A stretch of 64,000 bases of DNA from Perkinsus olseni (Eukaryota > Perkinsozoa > Perkinsida > Perkinsidae): positions 1-64,000 of the forward strand of contig JABANP010000183.1 of the NCBI GenBank assembly GCA_013115135.1, given 5' to 3'. Below the pieces are notes generated by a model. The model ran no database searches. It was not told the DNA's origin and saw only the letters and a program-made list of their open reading frames with translations. Position 1 is the stretch's first letter. Each line of letters begins with the position of its first letter. The position numbers were made by a program, and so were the translations under genes. This document shows positions 52,220 to 62,825 of this stretch, piece after piece.

Positions 52220-52701
52220 GAACGATCACCTGGAGGCAGCGATGGTGGCAGCAGGCGTGACGTCGTGCGGCGATGCTAGGCTAGCATCACTAGCAAATGG
52301 CACAACTGCGGCCGAACCTTCAGCGTCCCAGATCATGCGCAACTGCAGGAAATAGAGCCTAGAAGGGTCGCCTCCGTTTCCCGCAGTCAGCCGTTGACAC
52401 TCCGTCAACTACAGTTGGGAGTGGTATATGCTTCATGCGTTATGTAAAGTTCGAGTGTGAGACATTCAGAATGTGGGTATCATGTTCTGCTCATCATCGA
52501 CGCGTGTTGCAAGTGAATCACAACTGTAACGGTATCATTATGATATTTTGCGGTACAAACTCGATTCACCATAAACGTCAATGATCAATTGAAGTTGAGT
52601 GTATCAGGACGCTCCGTGATACTATGTCGACCGTACCATTTGTACGCCCTGCCTAGATCGCAGCAACGCTGCGTTCGTCACGATGCTGATAGGAGGTCCC
52701 T

Positions 52702-52722
52702 ATCCTTAATAAGGATTCCTTA
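52702..52722 (+). repeat. 14-bp palindromic insertion, near the start of copy 2
   Basis: Arm ATCCTTA, centre A, inverted arm, then TCCTTA again. The partner reads CCCCTATCATG and is 20 bp shorter, so a 6-bp difference goes with it. Confidence 0.88.
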
Positions 52723-52750
52723 TCATGATCAGCTGTTGGTGTTGTCCCAG

Positions 52751-53867
52751 ATGGTCATCAGCCCGCGCTTCGTCGCTGCTATCCTCTTCGTGTTGGTCCC
52801 CCGTAATGAAGGGGCGATGGTGTCCTTCAGTAGTCAAGAGTGGGTACTACCGGTCGATGATATCTGCAATATGTTCTCCCGGGGTGTCAACAAGTTCTAC
52901 CTAGAGGGCGCCACATTACTGTTCAATGGGTCTATCTACTCGGAGGTGAAAGATGTCACGAAGGTCAATGAAATCGCTGATTGTGCCAGAAAGTACGGTA
53001 CGAGCATGTCTCTATTACTGTGGACAGACGACTACCCCTTCGATGAATGCTCTCCTGGTAAATTAAACTTCACCGCCTTCGAACGTGAGCTTCAGTCTTA
53101 TGTCACCCAGTATAACGTGGACGAGGTGACTTTTTGGATTTGGGCTGGGAAATGTGAACAATTCTCGTGGAAGACTTCGTGGAAAGTCAGTAGGATTATC
53201 CGTCGTTCGTTGAAGACCAGGTCCGGAAAACCGGTCGAAGCGTCACTTGGGTGAGTGCGGGCTTCTCTCAGAAGCTTTCATTTCCCGGCCCGGAAATTCC
53301 GGGCCCGGCAGCCGACTGAAGCCTCGCGTGTTTTCAGTTTCTCCGCGGAGCCTTTAGATTCGCCGTTGTGGAAGTACATAAGGAGGGCCAGCGTTGGGAG
53401 ATACTTCGACACCATCTCGGTTCAATTCGGGTATCCTGGTCTCTTCGACAGACGCACCATCGATGTTGCCTTCGCACGCGACGTCGTTCACCGTCTCCTT
53501 ACCTACGGAGTGCCGGCGAAACAAATAGAGCTTTCAGTAAGTTACGGAACTCTCCTCGTGGCGTTATAGCCGGCATGGCTCGCCCGTAGTGAGGAACGCA
53601 TTTGCCCGCCAGGTGGACACCAGTGGGTTTCAAGAGTGGACCTTACAGCCTATGGCTTACTCCGCACTGATTGAGGAGGGCGCATCTCGATTCTCGAATG
53701 GCTTCTTTGAGGACTATATATACCAGTCTCAAAAACAAGTTTATGAAAAGACTAACATCATTAAAGAAAAAGGGCTGCGTGGATTCTCGCTACGTTCCAT
53801 TATTTGGGACACGCCCGTCGACAGCTGCTCTTCTTTGCTTTATGCTGCTTTATACTATAGAGGATAG
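52751..53867 (+). CDS. Secreted GH18 chitinase-like protein, probably inactive (copy 2)
   Basis: Exons 52751-53250, 53338-53536 and 53613-53867 with the same phases and splice positions as copy 1. The signal peptide is MVISPRFVAAILFVLV. The strand that should carry the catalytic acids reads VDEVTFWIWAG. The protein ends earlier than copy 1 (YAALYYRG). Intron 1 holds a mirror-form palindrome with CCGGAA arms (about 53282-53312) that copy 3 lacks. Nearly identical to copy 3, so the two arose by recent duplication of the whole block. Confidence 0.6.
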
Positions 53868-55165
53868 AGTCTTTAGTATAGAGTTTAAACTACTAGCTAG
53901 ATTCTTCGAGATTCTGACTAGAAACCGCCGGCTCTCCAGAGAATAATTTTTAGTGAAGACTAATTTTTGTTGGATTTTTGACTCCCCTTCTCAAGCCCTA
54001 CGGGCCATCAGTTTCCCTCTCGCAACGGTGCTTAGTCTGCCGGTGTGAGTGGACCGGTTGAAGGAAGCTCGTTTTCAGCACATACGTTACGGGATAGAGA
54101 ATCTGTGTCGAACTTGCTGGTGGTTGCTGCTGTTGTTGTCGTATCTGCTTATGAGTATTATCTCTTTAGTTGGGCCGCTTGAGCGCATTTTTTGTGGCCG
54201 GGGAAGATGGCCGATGGTGGTATGTCCTTTTTTCAGCACTCACTGTGCATCGATACTTCGCTGGGGCCCAGCATGACCGTTTGACTAGTCATTCGGTAAA
54301 TGGGCCGTAGAAGACCCGCTGTAGGTCGAATTATAGTGGTAAATTTCAGTGTACTTTTACTACTACTCTCACTACTTTCTTCATACCATTAATGCCATGA
54401 GTTCAGTTACGGGTGGCGTAGCCTCATCGCTACACCAATTCCCTGCTGAGGTGAATTCCGGAGGGTTTTCGAAGGGGGTTAATCGAAGGTGAAACCAAGG
54501 CGGCCGGGCGTTCGCTTGCGGAATCCATTCAAAGAGTGGCATTCTTAGAATGCGCTCTGAGAATGTGATCCGTTGAGCACGTCTCGGAAGCGACTCAGGA
54601 AAACATTCCGGGGTATTCGAGAATGAAATCTTGTGAACATGATTTGAGGATGTATTCTAAGAATCGATTTTGAGATTACTTTCTGGAAATTCCAGACTGG
54701 AATAGCCCGCCGACCAGTGCGTCGGGTTTCCCATCCCAGAAAGGAACGGTTAAGTGATCACCCAACTCCCATAGAAGAGGGCTTGTTCAAGAAGCATGTG
54801 TCCCCAACTTTCATAGAAGAAGGCTTCTTCAAGAAGGATGTGTCTCTAACTGCGCTTGCCCATAAACTCACGTCTGCGGGGAGTTGGTGGATCCCCAACT
54901 ATTGCTTGATTCGGGGAGTCGTATGCTCAGCTTGAGTGTCACTTCATAACTTACAAGTTGTATGAAGTGCCACCGTGCGAAATGAAACTGTACGAGATTA
55001 TGCTGTACGGATTGCAACTGTTCAAAGTCGTCCTGCACGAACTGAGATTCTACCCACTGGTCTTGTACCTCTTGATAGTGTACCGAGTATTGGTACACAG
55101 TATCAAGGTACGTACCGCAAAGGTTACTGTGGCAACGCTTAGTTGCCTGGATGACGACGTCAAAC

Positions 55166-55190
55166 CAGTCACGTCATCATGACGTGACTG
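55166..55190. repeat. Perfect palindrome, 12-bp arms, one centre base
   Basis: Arm CAGTCACGTCAT, centre C, then its complement. With one mismatch the symmetry extends to about 55160-55196. Confidence 0.9.
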
Positions 55191-55746
55191 TTTTGAGGTT
55201 TGTCGTAGGTTTGGGAGGTAGCGTGGGATCATAATATGATCATCATATTCGTAACGCACATTTCGAGCGTTCTTCTGGCAACACTGTGGACTCCAGTGTT
55301 ACCAGACCCCAGTCTGGAGTCCGGAGTTCACACTGCGCCTATGTGGCCGGTTGACGAGCAAAGGATGATAAGATGTCTTGGCAGTACAATGTGGGTAAGT
55401 ACAAATTGGAGTTCTCCTGTCACTTGTAATTTTCCCTTATTATGGGACCCTTAAGGAAAAGCAAGTTCAGTGTATCATTAGATTGAGCTGTTACAGTGGC
55501 GGAAGAGTGGCTGATGTTTTGGATACTCGTTTGGCCGATGTAAGAAGAGTTCGAGTTGGAGAAGTCGGAAAACCTGAACAGTTGCAAGCATTTGAAAATT
55601 CTCGATGGTGTACGTTACCCTCTAGGTTTCTTCTGTAGGGCAAGGTCAAGGTTTACCCAACGATGAGTTTTATACTGAATCTACCAATAGAACCGATTCT
55701 TCACCACGAGATCAAGTTCAGGAACAGAAAAGCAAACTATAATCAT

Positions 55747-55767
55747 ATTGTAGCCTACAATTTGTAG
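55747..55767 (+). repeat. 14-bp palindromic insertion
   Basis: Arm ATTGTAG, centre C, inverted arm, then TTGTAG again. Confidence 0.9.
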
Positions 55768-55830
55768 GTAACCTTAACATCTTGAGATTACTCTCTTTCC
55801 AGAGAGAAATATGTCTCTGGCATTGCTGCC

Positions 55831-56331
55831 GTGCCATTGGAAACTTGGCTCGATATTCGAGCAAATACATCGTGGGGGAGGTCAGCAGCTGTTCATCAAG
55901 TGGCACCGGATAGTAAAAGGAGAAGAGTTCAAGAAAACGAGACATCTACTGCTTTGTGTATTGGGGGAAGGTCTGAGCATGTGTACATTCCCGAACGTAT
56001 TTCGCATCGAAGAGAGCTTGCTTGGCGCGGTGTGAAACAGGTTATAGGCCGCATTGATGAGAGAAAGATAAATGGCGGACTCTGGGAACCTGAACCGGGG
56101 CTCACAGATGAGGGTATGTCTGTCTCGAGTAACTGGGAATCGGTGGCTAGTATTTTGATCTCTGTTTGTTTTAATGGGAAAGATGGTCGGTGTTTCTTTT
56201 GTGATTCATATGGACCCTCAGTCTCAGGACGTCAGGCTGTGGTAGTTTTGGGTCAAGTCTACAGTGTGAATGAAGCTATCATTGGTGCCACCAATTTGAT
56301 GGGCTATTGTTGCATGAACGAGGATACGTGA
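55831..56331 (+). CDS. Unrecognised ORF with Cys pair, possibly part of a split gene
   Basis: A 166-codon frame, ATG to stop. Visible features are a basic patch (KRRRVQEN), a hydrophobic beta-rich segment with CFNGKDGRCFFCDSYG, and a CCMNED end. Immediately after the stop another frame continues with TCRTCGRLL and PLQHVILFL, so a frameshift or unnoticed intron is possible. The 3' end overlaps the left edge of the 1.88-kb tandem duplication; the upstream part is not duplicated. I do not recognise a family; a decayed retroelement or transposon protein is an alternative. Confidence 0.35.
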   Translation: MPLETWLDIRANTSWGRSAAVHQVAPDSKRRRVQENETSTALCIGGRSEHVYIPERISHRRELAWRGVKQVIGRIDERKINGGLWEPEPGLTDEGMSVSSNWESVASILISVCFNGKDGRCFFCDSYGPSVSGRQAVVVLGQVYSVNEAIIGATNLMGYCCMNEDT

Positions 56332-56651
56332 GTTCTACTTGTAGGACTTGTGGTCGATTGCTTACTTTGTCGGTGGAATATGGATTACCTCTACAGCATG
56401 TTATATTATTCCTTTCTTTAGTGCATACTTCGCACGATTTCCGAAAGGTGTACTGTACCAAATCGGTTGAAGCTTCACCTGATGGCTATAATCTTCCTCT
56501 TCAAGAAGTGTGCATGTCATATATGTTTTACCAAGGTAACCGTGATCGAGTTCGCAGACATATTCGCGAGAAAGTGCGGAAACAGAGGTTCTTTATTTGT
56601 ATTTCGTAGCATTACTATATTCCATATATTCTCTTCTCAAGCGTTGTCGGT

Positions 56652-56677
56652 TGAATTGTCAATTCAATTCAGAATTG
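56652..56677 (+). repeat. Compound palindromic insertion, empty site known
   Basis: Arm TGAATTG, centre T, inverted arm, an extra ATTCA, then GAATTG again: 19 bp inserted. Unit 2 (near 58527) reads GGTTGAATTGATTAG once. Confidence 0.85.
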
Positions 56678-56995
56678 ATTAGATTCTAACTAATTGTAGT
56701 GTTTTAGAGGTTTATGTAAAGTTCTTCTGAGGTATGTCATTGTTTGTATGTAAAGGTTCGACTTGGGTTTGGCGTAAAGACTGTATTTCGCCTCTCGAAA
56801 TGCAACCCGAACCCGAACTCTTCGAGCTGAAAGCGTCCGAGATGGCCATTGGTGAGTAGCCGGACTCCCAAGGTGTGTACGCAGGCGTCCTGTTTCTGTT
56901 TCTTATGATCCTCTGTCTTGTAGCAGACGTCTGAGACGGCTTAGTATATTGTCGTTCTCCAAGTCGTGCACCTCAGTAACGAGCTGGGGTGACGA

Positions 56996-57187
56996 TCACG
57001 TAGCACCGCTTGCTTGGATCCGTATATATAATGGGGGTCTCCAGGGCCGGGCCCTGAGGGCCCATTCGGCAGCAATCGCCGCATCGGCCAGCGCGATGTG
57101 ACAGTCCTCGGTTTCGCCTTGCCAAGCGTAATCTTCTATGCTTTTGAGGAGTTCGCGGACGAGTAGATGGAAAGCGCAGCTTTCCAC
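56996..57187 (-). CDS. Short ORF, exonuclease-like string, uncertain
   Basis: A 63-codon minus-strand frame with CHIALADAAIAAE, which recalls the HxALxDA motif near the C-terminus of DEDDh exonucleases. No other motif of that family was found nearby, and the second tandem unit has changes that break this ORF. It may be an exon of a decayed gene. Confidence 0.25.
   Translation of the reverse strand: MESCAFHLLVRELLKSIEDYAWQGETEDCHIALADAAIAAEWALRARPWRPPLYIRIQASGAT
57042..57062 (+). repeat. 14-bp palindromic insertion, empty site known
   Basis: Arm CAGGGCC, centre G, inverted arm, then AGGGCC again. Unit 2 near 58917 reads CCAGGGCCCATTCGG, exactly 14 bp shorter. Confidence 0.95.
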
Positions 57188-57745
57188 AATCCTACCTGAT
57201 TAAATGTCGCAATATTTCACGTGAAAGCAGTTACTGGTTGCCAGTGAATACGGCACCAAAAATATTGTTTTTCGCACTACTGGTTCCAAATTAGAACTTG
57301 AGGGAGATGAGTGAGGTATTATAACTTCTAATGCCTCACTTTCCTCCCCTGGGAACTTGGATTGTATATCTCTGGAAAAAATGTAATACATTTAATGTAT
57401 CGGATAGTCAATCTAGTTGCTATTCATGTGAATGGAATATTTCGTCGTTCTCATATTTTTGCGAATTCAACTTGCGAGTTTCGAAGGAATAGAACGGGAA
57501 GTATTTCTGCTATGCCGATGCTACTGAATAAGCATACTACTGCTCACTTACAGCGAGCCACCATGCAATCGGATTGGAGCAATCCTTCCTCTTAGAGACT
57601 GCTACGGGGTTCTATCACTCTCTTTTCGTGCTCACCTTCTTTCAGACTCGAATTAACGCCTTCCACGGCACAGCTATGGCGAGGCACCCACCTCGGAACG
57701 GAGTGGGCGCTTGTATACTGTACTGGCGGTCTAGTGGAGCCACGT

Positions 57746-57985
57746 TTAGTCGAACTTCTCGATGAGGTGCGGGTGGGTTGACTTCCATTTCGCCATGAAC
57801 AGTTCTACTCCGCCCTCGAACAGTTGGTCGCTCGCGCAGCAATGGCCGGCCTTGATATCTCTGTAGAATTCACCACGCTTCGCTTGAGCGGCCGAAACAG
57901 ATCCCTCCGTAGTCTTGTCGATGTAGATGGGGTTCCCATCATGGGGAGCCACTCTGGGACCGCTCGCAACATATGCACCCAGCAA
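57746..57985 (-). CDS. Conserved 79-residue ORF of unknown function (unit 1)
   Basis: Minus-strand frame with IYIDKTTEGSVSAAQAKRGEF and FMAKWKSTHPHLIEKFD. The second unit keeps it with one residue changed, but the units are so alike that this does not prove selection. The text reads like real protein; the family is not recognised. Confidence 0.35.
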   Translation of the reverse strand: MLGAYVASGPRVAPHDGNPIYIDKTTEGSVSAAQAKRGEFYRDIKAGHCCASDQLFEGGVELFMAKWKSTHPHLIEKFD

Positions 57986-58089
57986 TAGAGCCTAGCTCGC
58001 CGATTGAAAGACCCGTAGTCTCAGCATAGGTCACGCTTCATCCCTGTCGGACTCAACTCGCCGAATACCTGAATTCATTTGGTTATGAT

Positions 58090-58110
58090 GGCAGCGGCGC
58101 TGCCGCAGCG
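58090..58110 (+). repeat. 14-bp palindromic insertion, older than the tandem duplication
   Basis: Arm GGCAGCG, centre G, inverted arm, then GCAGCG again. The identical structure is in unit 2 (59960-59980). Confidence 0.9.
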
Positions 58111-58635
58111 CTGTAGTCAGCAGTAGTGGTAATTCTTGCAATGATTCTCGCGCTCATCACTATTGGATTATTACTCTACGATTATCATTGTTGCATGAAC
58201 GAGGATACGTGAGTTCTACTTGTAGGACTTGTGGTCGATTGCTTACTTTGTCGGTGGAATATGGATTACCTCTACAGCATGTTATATTATTATTCCTTTC
58301 TTTAGTGCATACTTCGCACGATTCCGAAAGGTGTACCAAATCGGTTGAAGCTTCACCTGATGGCTATAATCTTCCTCTTCAAGAAGTGTGCATGTCATAT
58401 ATGTTTTACCAAGGTAACCGTGATCGAGTTCGCAGACATATTCGCGAGAAAGTGCGGAAATAGAGGTTCTTTATTTGTATTTCGTAGCATTACTATATTC
58501 CATATATTCTCTTTTCAAGCGTTGTCGGTTGAATTGATTAGATTTTAACTAATTGTAGTGTTTTAGAGGTTTATGTAAAGTTCTTCTGAAGTTACTTGTC
58601 ATTGTTTGTATGTAAAGGTTCGACTTGGGTTTGGC

Positions 58636-58656
58636 GTAAAGAGTCTTTACTAAAGA
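58636..58656 (+). repeat. 14-bp palindromic insertion, empty site known
   Basis: Arm GTAAAGA, centre G, inverted arm, then TAAAGA again. Unit 1 near 56774 reads GCGTAAAGACTG, exactly 14 bp shorter. Confidence 0.95.
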
Positions 58657-59012
58657 CTGTATTTGGCCTCTCGAAATACAACCCGAACCCGAACTCTTCG
58701 AGCTGAAAGCGTCCGAGATGGCCATTGGTGAGTAGCCGGACTCCCAAGGTGTGTACGCAGGCGTCCTGTTTCTGTTTCTTATGATCCTCTGTCTTGTAGC
58801 AGACGTCTGAGACGGCTTAGTATATTGTCGTTCTCCAAGTCGTGCACCTCAGTAACAAGCTGGGATGACGATCACGTAGCACCGCTTGCTTGGATCCGTA
58901 TATATAATGGGGGTCTCCAGGGCCCATTCGGCAGCCATCGCCGCATCGGCTAGCGCGATGTGACAGTCCTCGGTTTCGCCTTGCCAAGTAATCTTCTATG
59001 CTTTTGAGGAGT

Positions 59013-59033
59013 TCGCGGAGTCCGCGACGCGGA
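59013..59033 (+). repeat. 14-bp palindromic insertion, empty site known
   Basis: Arm TCGCGGA, centre G, inverted arm, then CGCGGA again. Unit 1 near 57150 reads TTCGCGGACGAG, exactly 14 bp shorter. Confidence 0.95.
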
Positions 59034-59615
59034 CGAGTAGATCGAAAGCAAAAACCACAATCCTACCTGATCAAATGTCGCAATATTTCACGTGAGAGCA
59101 GTTACTGGCTGCCAGTGAATACGTCACCAAAAATATTGTTTTTCGCACTACTGGTTCCAAACTAGAACTTGAGGGAGATGAGTGAGGGATTATAACTTCT
59201 AATACCTCACTTTTCTCCCCTGGAAACTTGTATTGTATATCTCTGGAAAAAATGTAATACATATAATGTATCGGATAGTCAATTTAGTTGCTATTCATGT
59301 GAATGGAATATTTCGTCGTTCTCATATTTTTGCGAATTCAACTTGCGAGTTTCGAAGGAATAGAACGGGAAGTATTTCTGCTATGCCGATGCTACTGAAT
59401 AAGCATAATACTGCTCACTTACAGCGAGCCACCATGCAATCGGATTGCAGCAATCCTTCCTCTTAGAGACTGCTACGGGTTCTATCACTCTCTTTTCGTG
59501 CTCACCTTCTTTCAGACTCGAATTAACGCCTTCCACGGCACAGCTATGGCGAGGCACCCACCTCGGAACGGAGTGGGCGCTTGTATACTGTGCTGGCGGT
59601 CTAGTGGAGCCACGT

Positions 59616-59855
59616 TTAGTCGAACTTCTCGATGAGGTGCGGGTGGGTTGACTTCCATTTCGCCATGAACAGTTCTACTCCGCCCTCGAACAGTTGGTCG
59701 CTCGCGCAGCAATGGCCGGCCTTGATATCTCTGTAGAATTCACCACGCTTCGCTTGAGCGGCCGAAACAGATCCCTCCGTAGTCTTGTCGATGTAGATGG
59801 GGTTCCCATCATGGGGAGCCACTCTGGGACCGCTCGCAACATATGCACTCAGCAA
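59616..59855 (-). CDS. Conserved 79-residue ORF of unknown function (unit 2)
   Basis: Same frame as 57746-57985 with Ser for Gly at residue 3. Confidence 0.35.
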   Translation of the reverse strand: MLSAYVASGPRVAPHDGNPIYIDKTTEGSVSAAQAKRGEFYRDIKAGHCCASDQLFEGGVELFMAKWKSTHPHLIEKFD

Positions 59856-59959
59856 TAGAGCCTAGCTCGCCGATTGAGAGACCCGTAGTCTCAGCATAGG
59901 TCACGCTTCATCCCTGTCGGACTCAACTCGCCGAATACCTGAATTCATTTGGTTATGAT

Positions 59960-59980
59960 GGCAGCGGCGCTGCCGCAGCG
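59960..59980 (+). repeat. 14-bp palindromic insertion (copy of 58090)
   Basis: Arm GGCAGCG, centre G; inherited through the tandem duplication. Confidence 0.9.
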
Positions 59981-60912
59981 CTGTAGTCAGCAGTAGTGGT
60001 AATTCTTGCAATGATTCTCGCGCTCATCACTATTGGATTATTACTCTACGATTATCATTATTGGGTCTTTTACCATACGATTATTACTATACGATTATTA
60101 CTTTATTGTGGTACTCGACTATGGCGAGCTGCGGATATCACCTGCTTGTAAGCATTCGTGAAACACTCCGCAGCATCGCGACACAAAGGACCGTGTATCT
60201 TCCCAGCCGTTTGCGACACGAAGCGACCAACCCAACCGGGCTCAGGTTCAATTCTGGCAGCCTCTGAGCTATAGGCGTACTTGAAAAATTTAAGGACGAA
60301 AAATGTTTACTAAGGGCGGTTGAGCAGTTTTCGGGGCGCAGGGGGTGATTAGAGGGCGCCGGTAGGCTTATACTCATTTAAAATTGGTACAGTACGTGCT
60401 AACCGCCGCGAAGAACTCATTGAAGATGTCGCGCGCTCCGAAATTACTGTTCACGCGTGCCGTTTCATGTCTGTCACGTTTCACAGCAGAGTCTGCTGAG
60501 AGAAGCGCTAAGCCTTTGGCGTTAAGCGTGTGCATGGTCTGCGTTTAAGAAGTATCAATATATCTTATACTTCTTATACAGCACCCCTTTCGCCAGGCTG
60601 ATGTTAACCGGCGGTGCTGACTATCGCGTTACAATCAGTAAGCCCACGACGTACAATGTGGGCTGCCGTGTTGCTAAAAGATTGACCTGAAAATTTTCCA
60701 CGTCACCTTTTCACTGATAAAGTTCCAAGAAAGCGCCAAAGTTTTGACATACTAGGAAATTTTGGCGCCATGAGCGGTTGTGGGGAGCTCACGACGAATA
60801 TGGAAAGGAAGAGAACGTTTTCCGGTTGACAGAAGCTCTTTGTCACTGAAGGGCGTGAGATCACCGAGATCAGCAATACTGCTGATGGTCAACTTGCAAG
60901 TCACAAATGTCG

Positions 60913-60933
60913 GTTACAGCCTGTAACTTACAG
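60913..60933 (+). repeat. 14-bp palindromic insertion, empty site known
   Basis: Arm GTTACAG, centre C, inverted arm, then TTACAG again. The partner at 51922 reads CGGTTACAGGTCATGCCC, exactly 14 bp shorter. Confidence 0.95.
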
Positions 60934-61625
60934 GTTATGCCCGATGCTGGGCGAAAGAAGACTATTCTCCAGAGTTTGGCCTGTTTCCGCTACGGCATAG
61001 TCGGTCGCGTCACAATGCTGGCCAACTTGCACGCACGAGCTTGTGCAGTTCCTTCGCCCGCCAACCACAGCGACTGAACGATTTCATCACATTTCTCGAG
61101 CCAGCCAGCAAGAGACAGTGATGGACGGTTAGCATACAGGACATAGAGTTTTCAATTTGGCAATCACACCATTGACTGCCCTAAAAAATGGCGTTCAGAA
61201 AGATCACCCGGAGGCAGCGATGGTGGCAGCAGGCGTGACGTCGTGCGGCGATGCTAGGCTAGCATCACTAGCGAATGGCACAACTCCGGCCGAAACTTCA
61301 GCGTCCCAGATCATGCGTTACTGCAGGAAATAGAGCCTAGAACGGCCGCCTCCGTTTCCCGCAGTCAGCCGTTGACACTCCGTCAACTACAGTTGGGAGT
61401 GGTATATGCTTCATGCGTTATGTTAAGTTCGAGTGTGAGATATTCGGAATGTGGGTATCGCGTTCAGTTCATCATCGGCGTGTGTTGCAAGTGAATCACA
61501 ACTGTAACGGTATCATTATGATATTTTGCGGTGCAAACTCGATTCACCATCAACGTCAATGATCAATTGAAGTTGATGGTGTATCAGGACGCTCCGTGAT
61601 ACTATGTCACCGTACAATTTGTACG

Positions 61626-61646
61626 CCCTGCCAGGCAGGGCCTGCC
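61626..61646 (+). repeat. 14-bp palindromic insertion, empty site known
   Basis: Arm CCCTGCC, centre A, inverted arm, then CCTGCC again. The partner at 52645 reads CGCCCTGCCTAGATC, exactly 14 bp shorter. Confidence 0.95.
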
Positions 61647-61723
61647 TAGATCGCAGCAACGCTGCGTTCGTCACGATGCTGATGGGAGGCCCCTATCATG
61701 ATCAGCTGTTGGTGTTGTCCCAG

Positions 61724-62825
61724 ATGGTCATCAGCCCGCGCTTCGTCGCTGCTATCCTCTTCGTGTTGGTCCCCCGTAATGATGGGACGATGGTGTCCTT
61801 CAGTAGTCAAGAGTGGGTACTACCGGTCGATGATATCTGCAATATGTTCTCCCGGGGTGTCAACAAGTTCTACCTAGAGGGCGCCACATTACTGTTCAAT
61901 GGGTCTATCTACTCGGAGGTGAAAGATGTCACGAAGGTCAATGAAATCGCTGATTGTGCCAGAAAGTACGGTACGAGCATGTCTCTATTACTGTGGACAG
62001 ACGACTACCCCTTCGATGAATGCTCTCCTGGTAAATTAAACTTCACCGCCTTCGAACGTGAGCTTCAGTCTTATGTCACCCAGTATAACGTGGACGAGGT
62101 GACTTTTTGGATTTGGGCTGGGAAATGTGAACAATTCTCGTGGAAGATTTCGTGGAAAGTCAGTAGGATTATCCGTCGTTCGTTGAAGACCAGGTCCGGA
62201 AAACCAGTCGGAGCGTCACTTGGGTGAGTGCGGGCTTCTCTCAGAAACCCTCATTTCCAGGCCCGGCAGCCGACTGAAGCCTCGCGTGTTTTCAGTTTCT
62301 CGGCGGAGCCTTTAGATTCGCCGTTGTGGAAGTACATAGAGAAAGCGAGCGTTGGGAGATACTTCGACACCATCTCGGTCCAGTTCGGGTATCCTGGTCT
62401 CTTCGACAGACGCACCATTGATGTTGCCTTCGCACGCGACGTCGTTCATCGTCTCCTTAACTACGGAGTGCCGGCGAAACAAATAGAGCTTTCAGTAAGT
62501 TACGGAACTCTCCTCGTGGCGTTATAGCCGGCATGGCTCGCCCGTAGTGAGGTACGCATTTGCCCGTCAGGTAGACACCGATGGGTTTCAAGAGTCGACC
62601 TTACAGCCTATGGCCTACTCCGCACTGATTGAGGAGGGCGCACCTCGATTCTCGAATGGCTTCTTTGAGGACTATATATACCAGTCTCAAAAACAAGTTT
62701 ATGAAAAGACTAACATCATTAAAGAAAAAGGCCTCCGTGGATTCTCGCTACGTTCCATTATTTGGGACACGCCCGTCGACAGCTGCTCTTCTTTGCTTTA
62801 TGCTGCTTTATACTATAGAGGATAG
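61724..62825 (+). CDS. Secreted GH18 chitinase-like protein, probably inactive (copy 3)
   Basis: Exons 61724-62223, 62296-62494 and 62571-62825, same phases and borders as copies 1 and 2. Only a few residues differ from copy 2 (for example NDGTM for NEGAM, IEKASVG for IRRASVG, GAPRFS for GASRFS). Its intron 1 is 15 bp shorter than in copy 2 because it lacks the palindrome there. The frame is intact in all three exons, so both recent copies could be expressed. Confidence 0.6.

Larger units (their letters stand above)
51067..52750. other. Intergenic between chitinase-like copies 1 and 2
   Basis: From about 51131 the 3' flank of copy 1 matches that of copies 2 and 3. From about 51745 the 5' block of copy 2 starts. 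Insertions at 51276, 52120, 52199 and 52702. No other gene. Confidence 0.6.
51745..54540 (+). repeat. Segmental duplication, partner at 60733-63490
   Basis: About 2.8 kb including the chitinase-like gene copy 2 and both flanks is nearly identical to the partner. Differences are substitutions plus about eight discrete insertions, most of them of the 14-bp palindromic class. Confidence 0.9.
53868..55830. other. Intergenic
   Basis: Shared 3' flank of the duplication to about 54540, then a stretch rich in GAATG/CATTC strings, GAAGAAGG-GCTT(G/C)TTCAAGAAG short repeats at 54770-54840, and a palindrome at 55166-55190. No gene recognised. Confidence 0.5.
56306..60058 (+). repeat. Tandem duplication, two units of about 1.88 kb
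   Basis: Unit 1 spans about 56306-58186 and unit 2 about 58187-60058 (offset 1881 bp near the left edge). The junction reads GATTATCATT-GTTGCATGAACG, while unit 2 ends GATTATCATT-ATTGGG. The units are close to identical apart from a few discrete insertions at 56652, 57042, 58636 and 59013. Confidence 0.93.
60059..61723. other. Intergenic, left part copied from the Mg2+ transporter 5' flank
   Basis: 60395-60690 resembles 46108-46910 (GATGTCGCGCGC, GAAATTACTGTTCACGCGTGCCGTTT and later blocks), with internal deletions. From 60733 it is the left flank of the segmental duplication. Insertions at 60913 and 61626, and a damaged one near 60486. Confidence 0.6.

Noticed and set aside
57574..57765. 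Plus-strand ORFs over the tandem units (also 59445-59651)
   Set aside because: The two units favour different frames for them, so they are not conserved as proteins.
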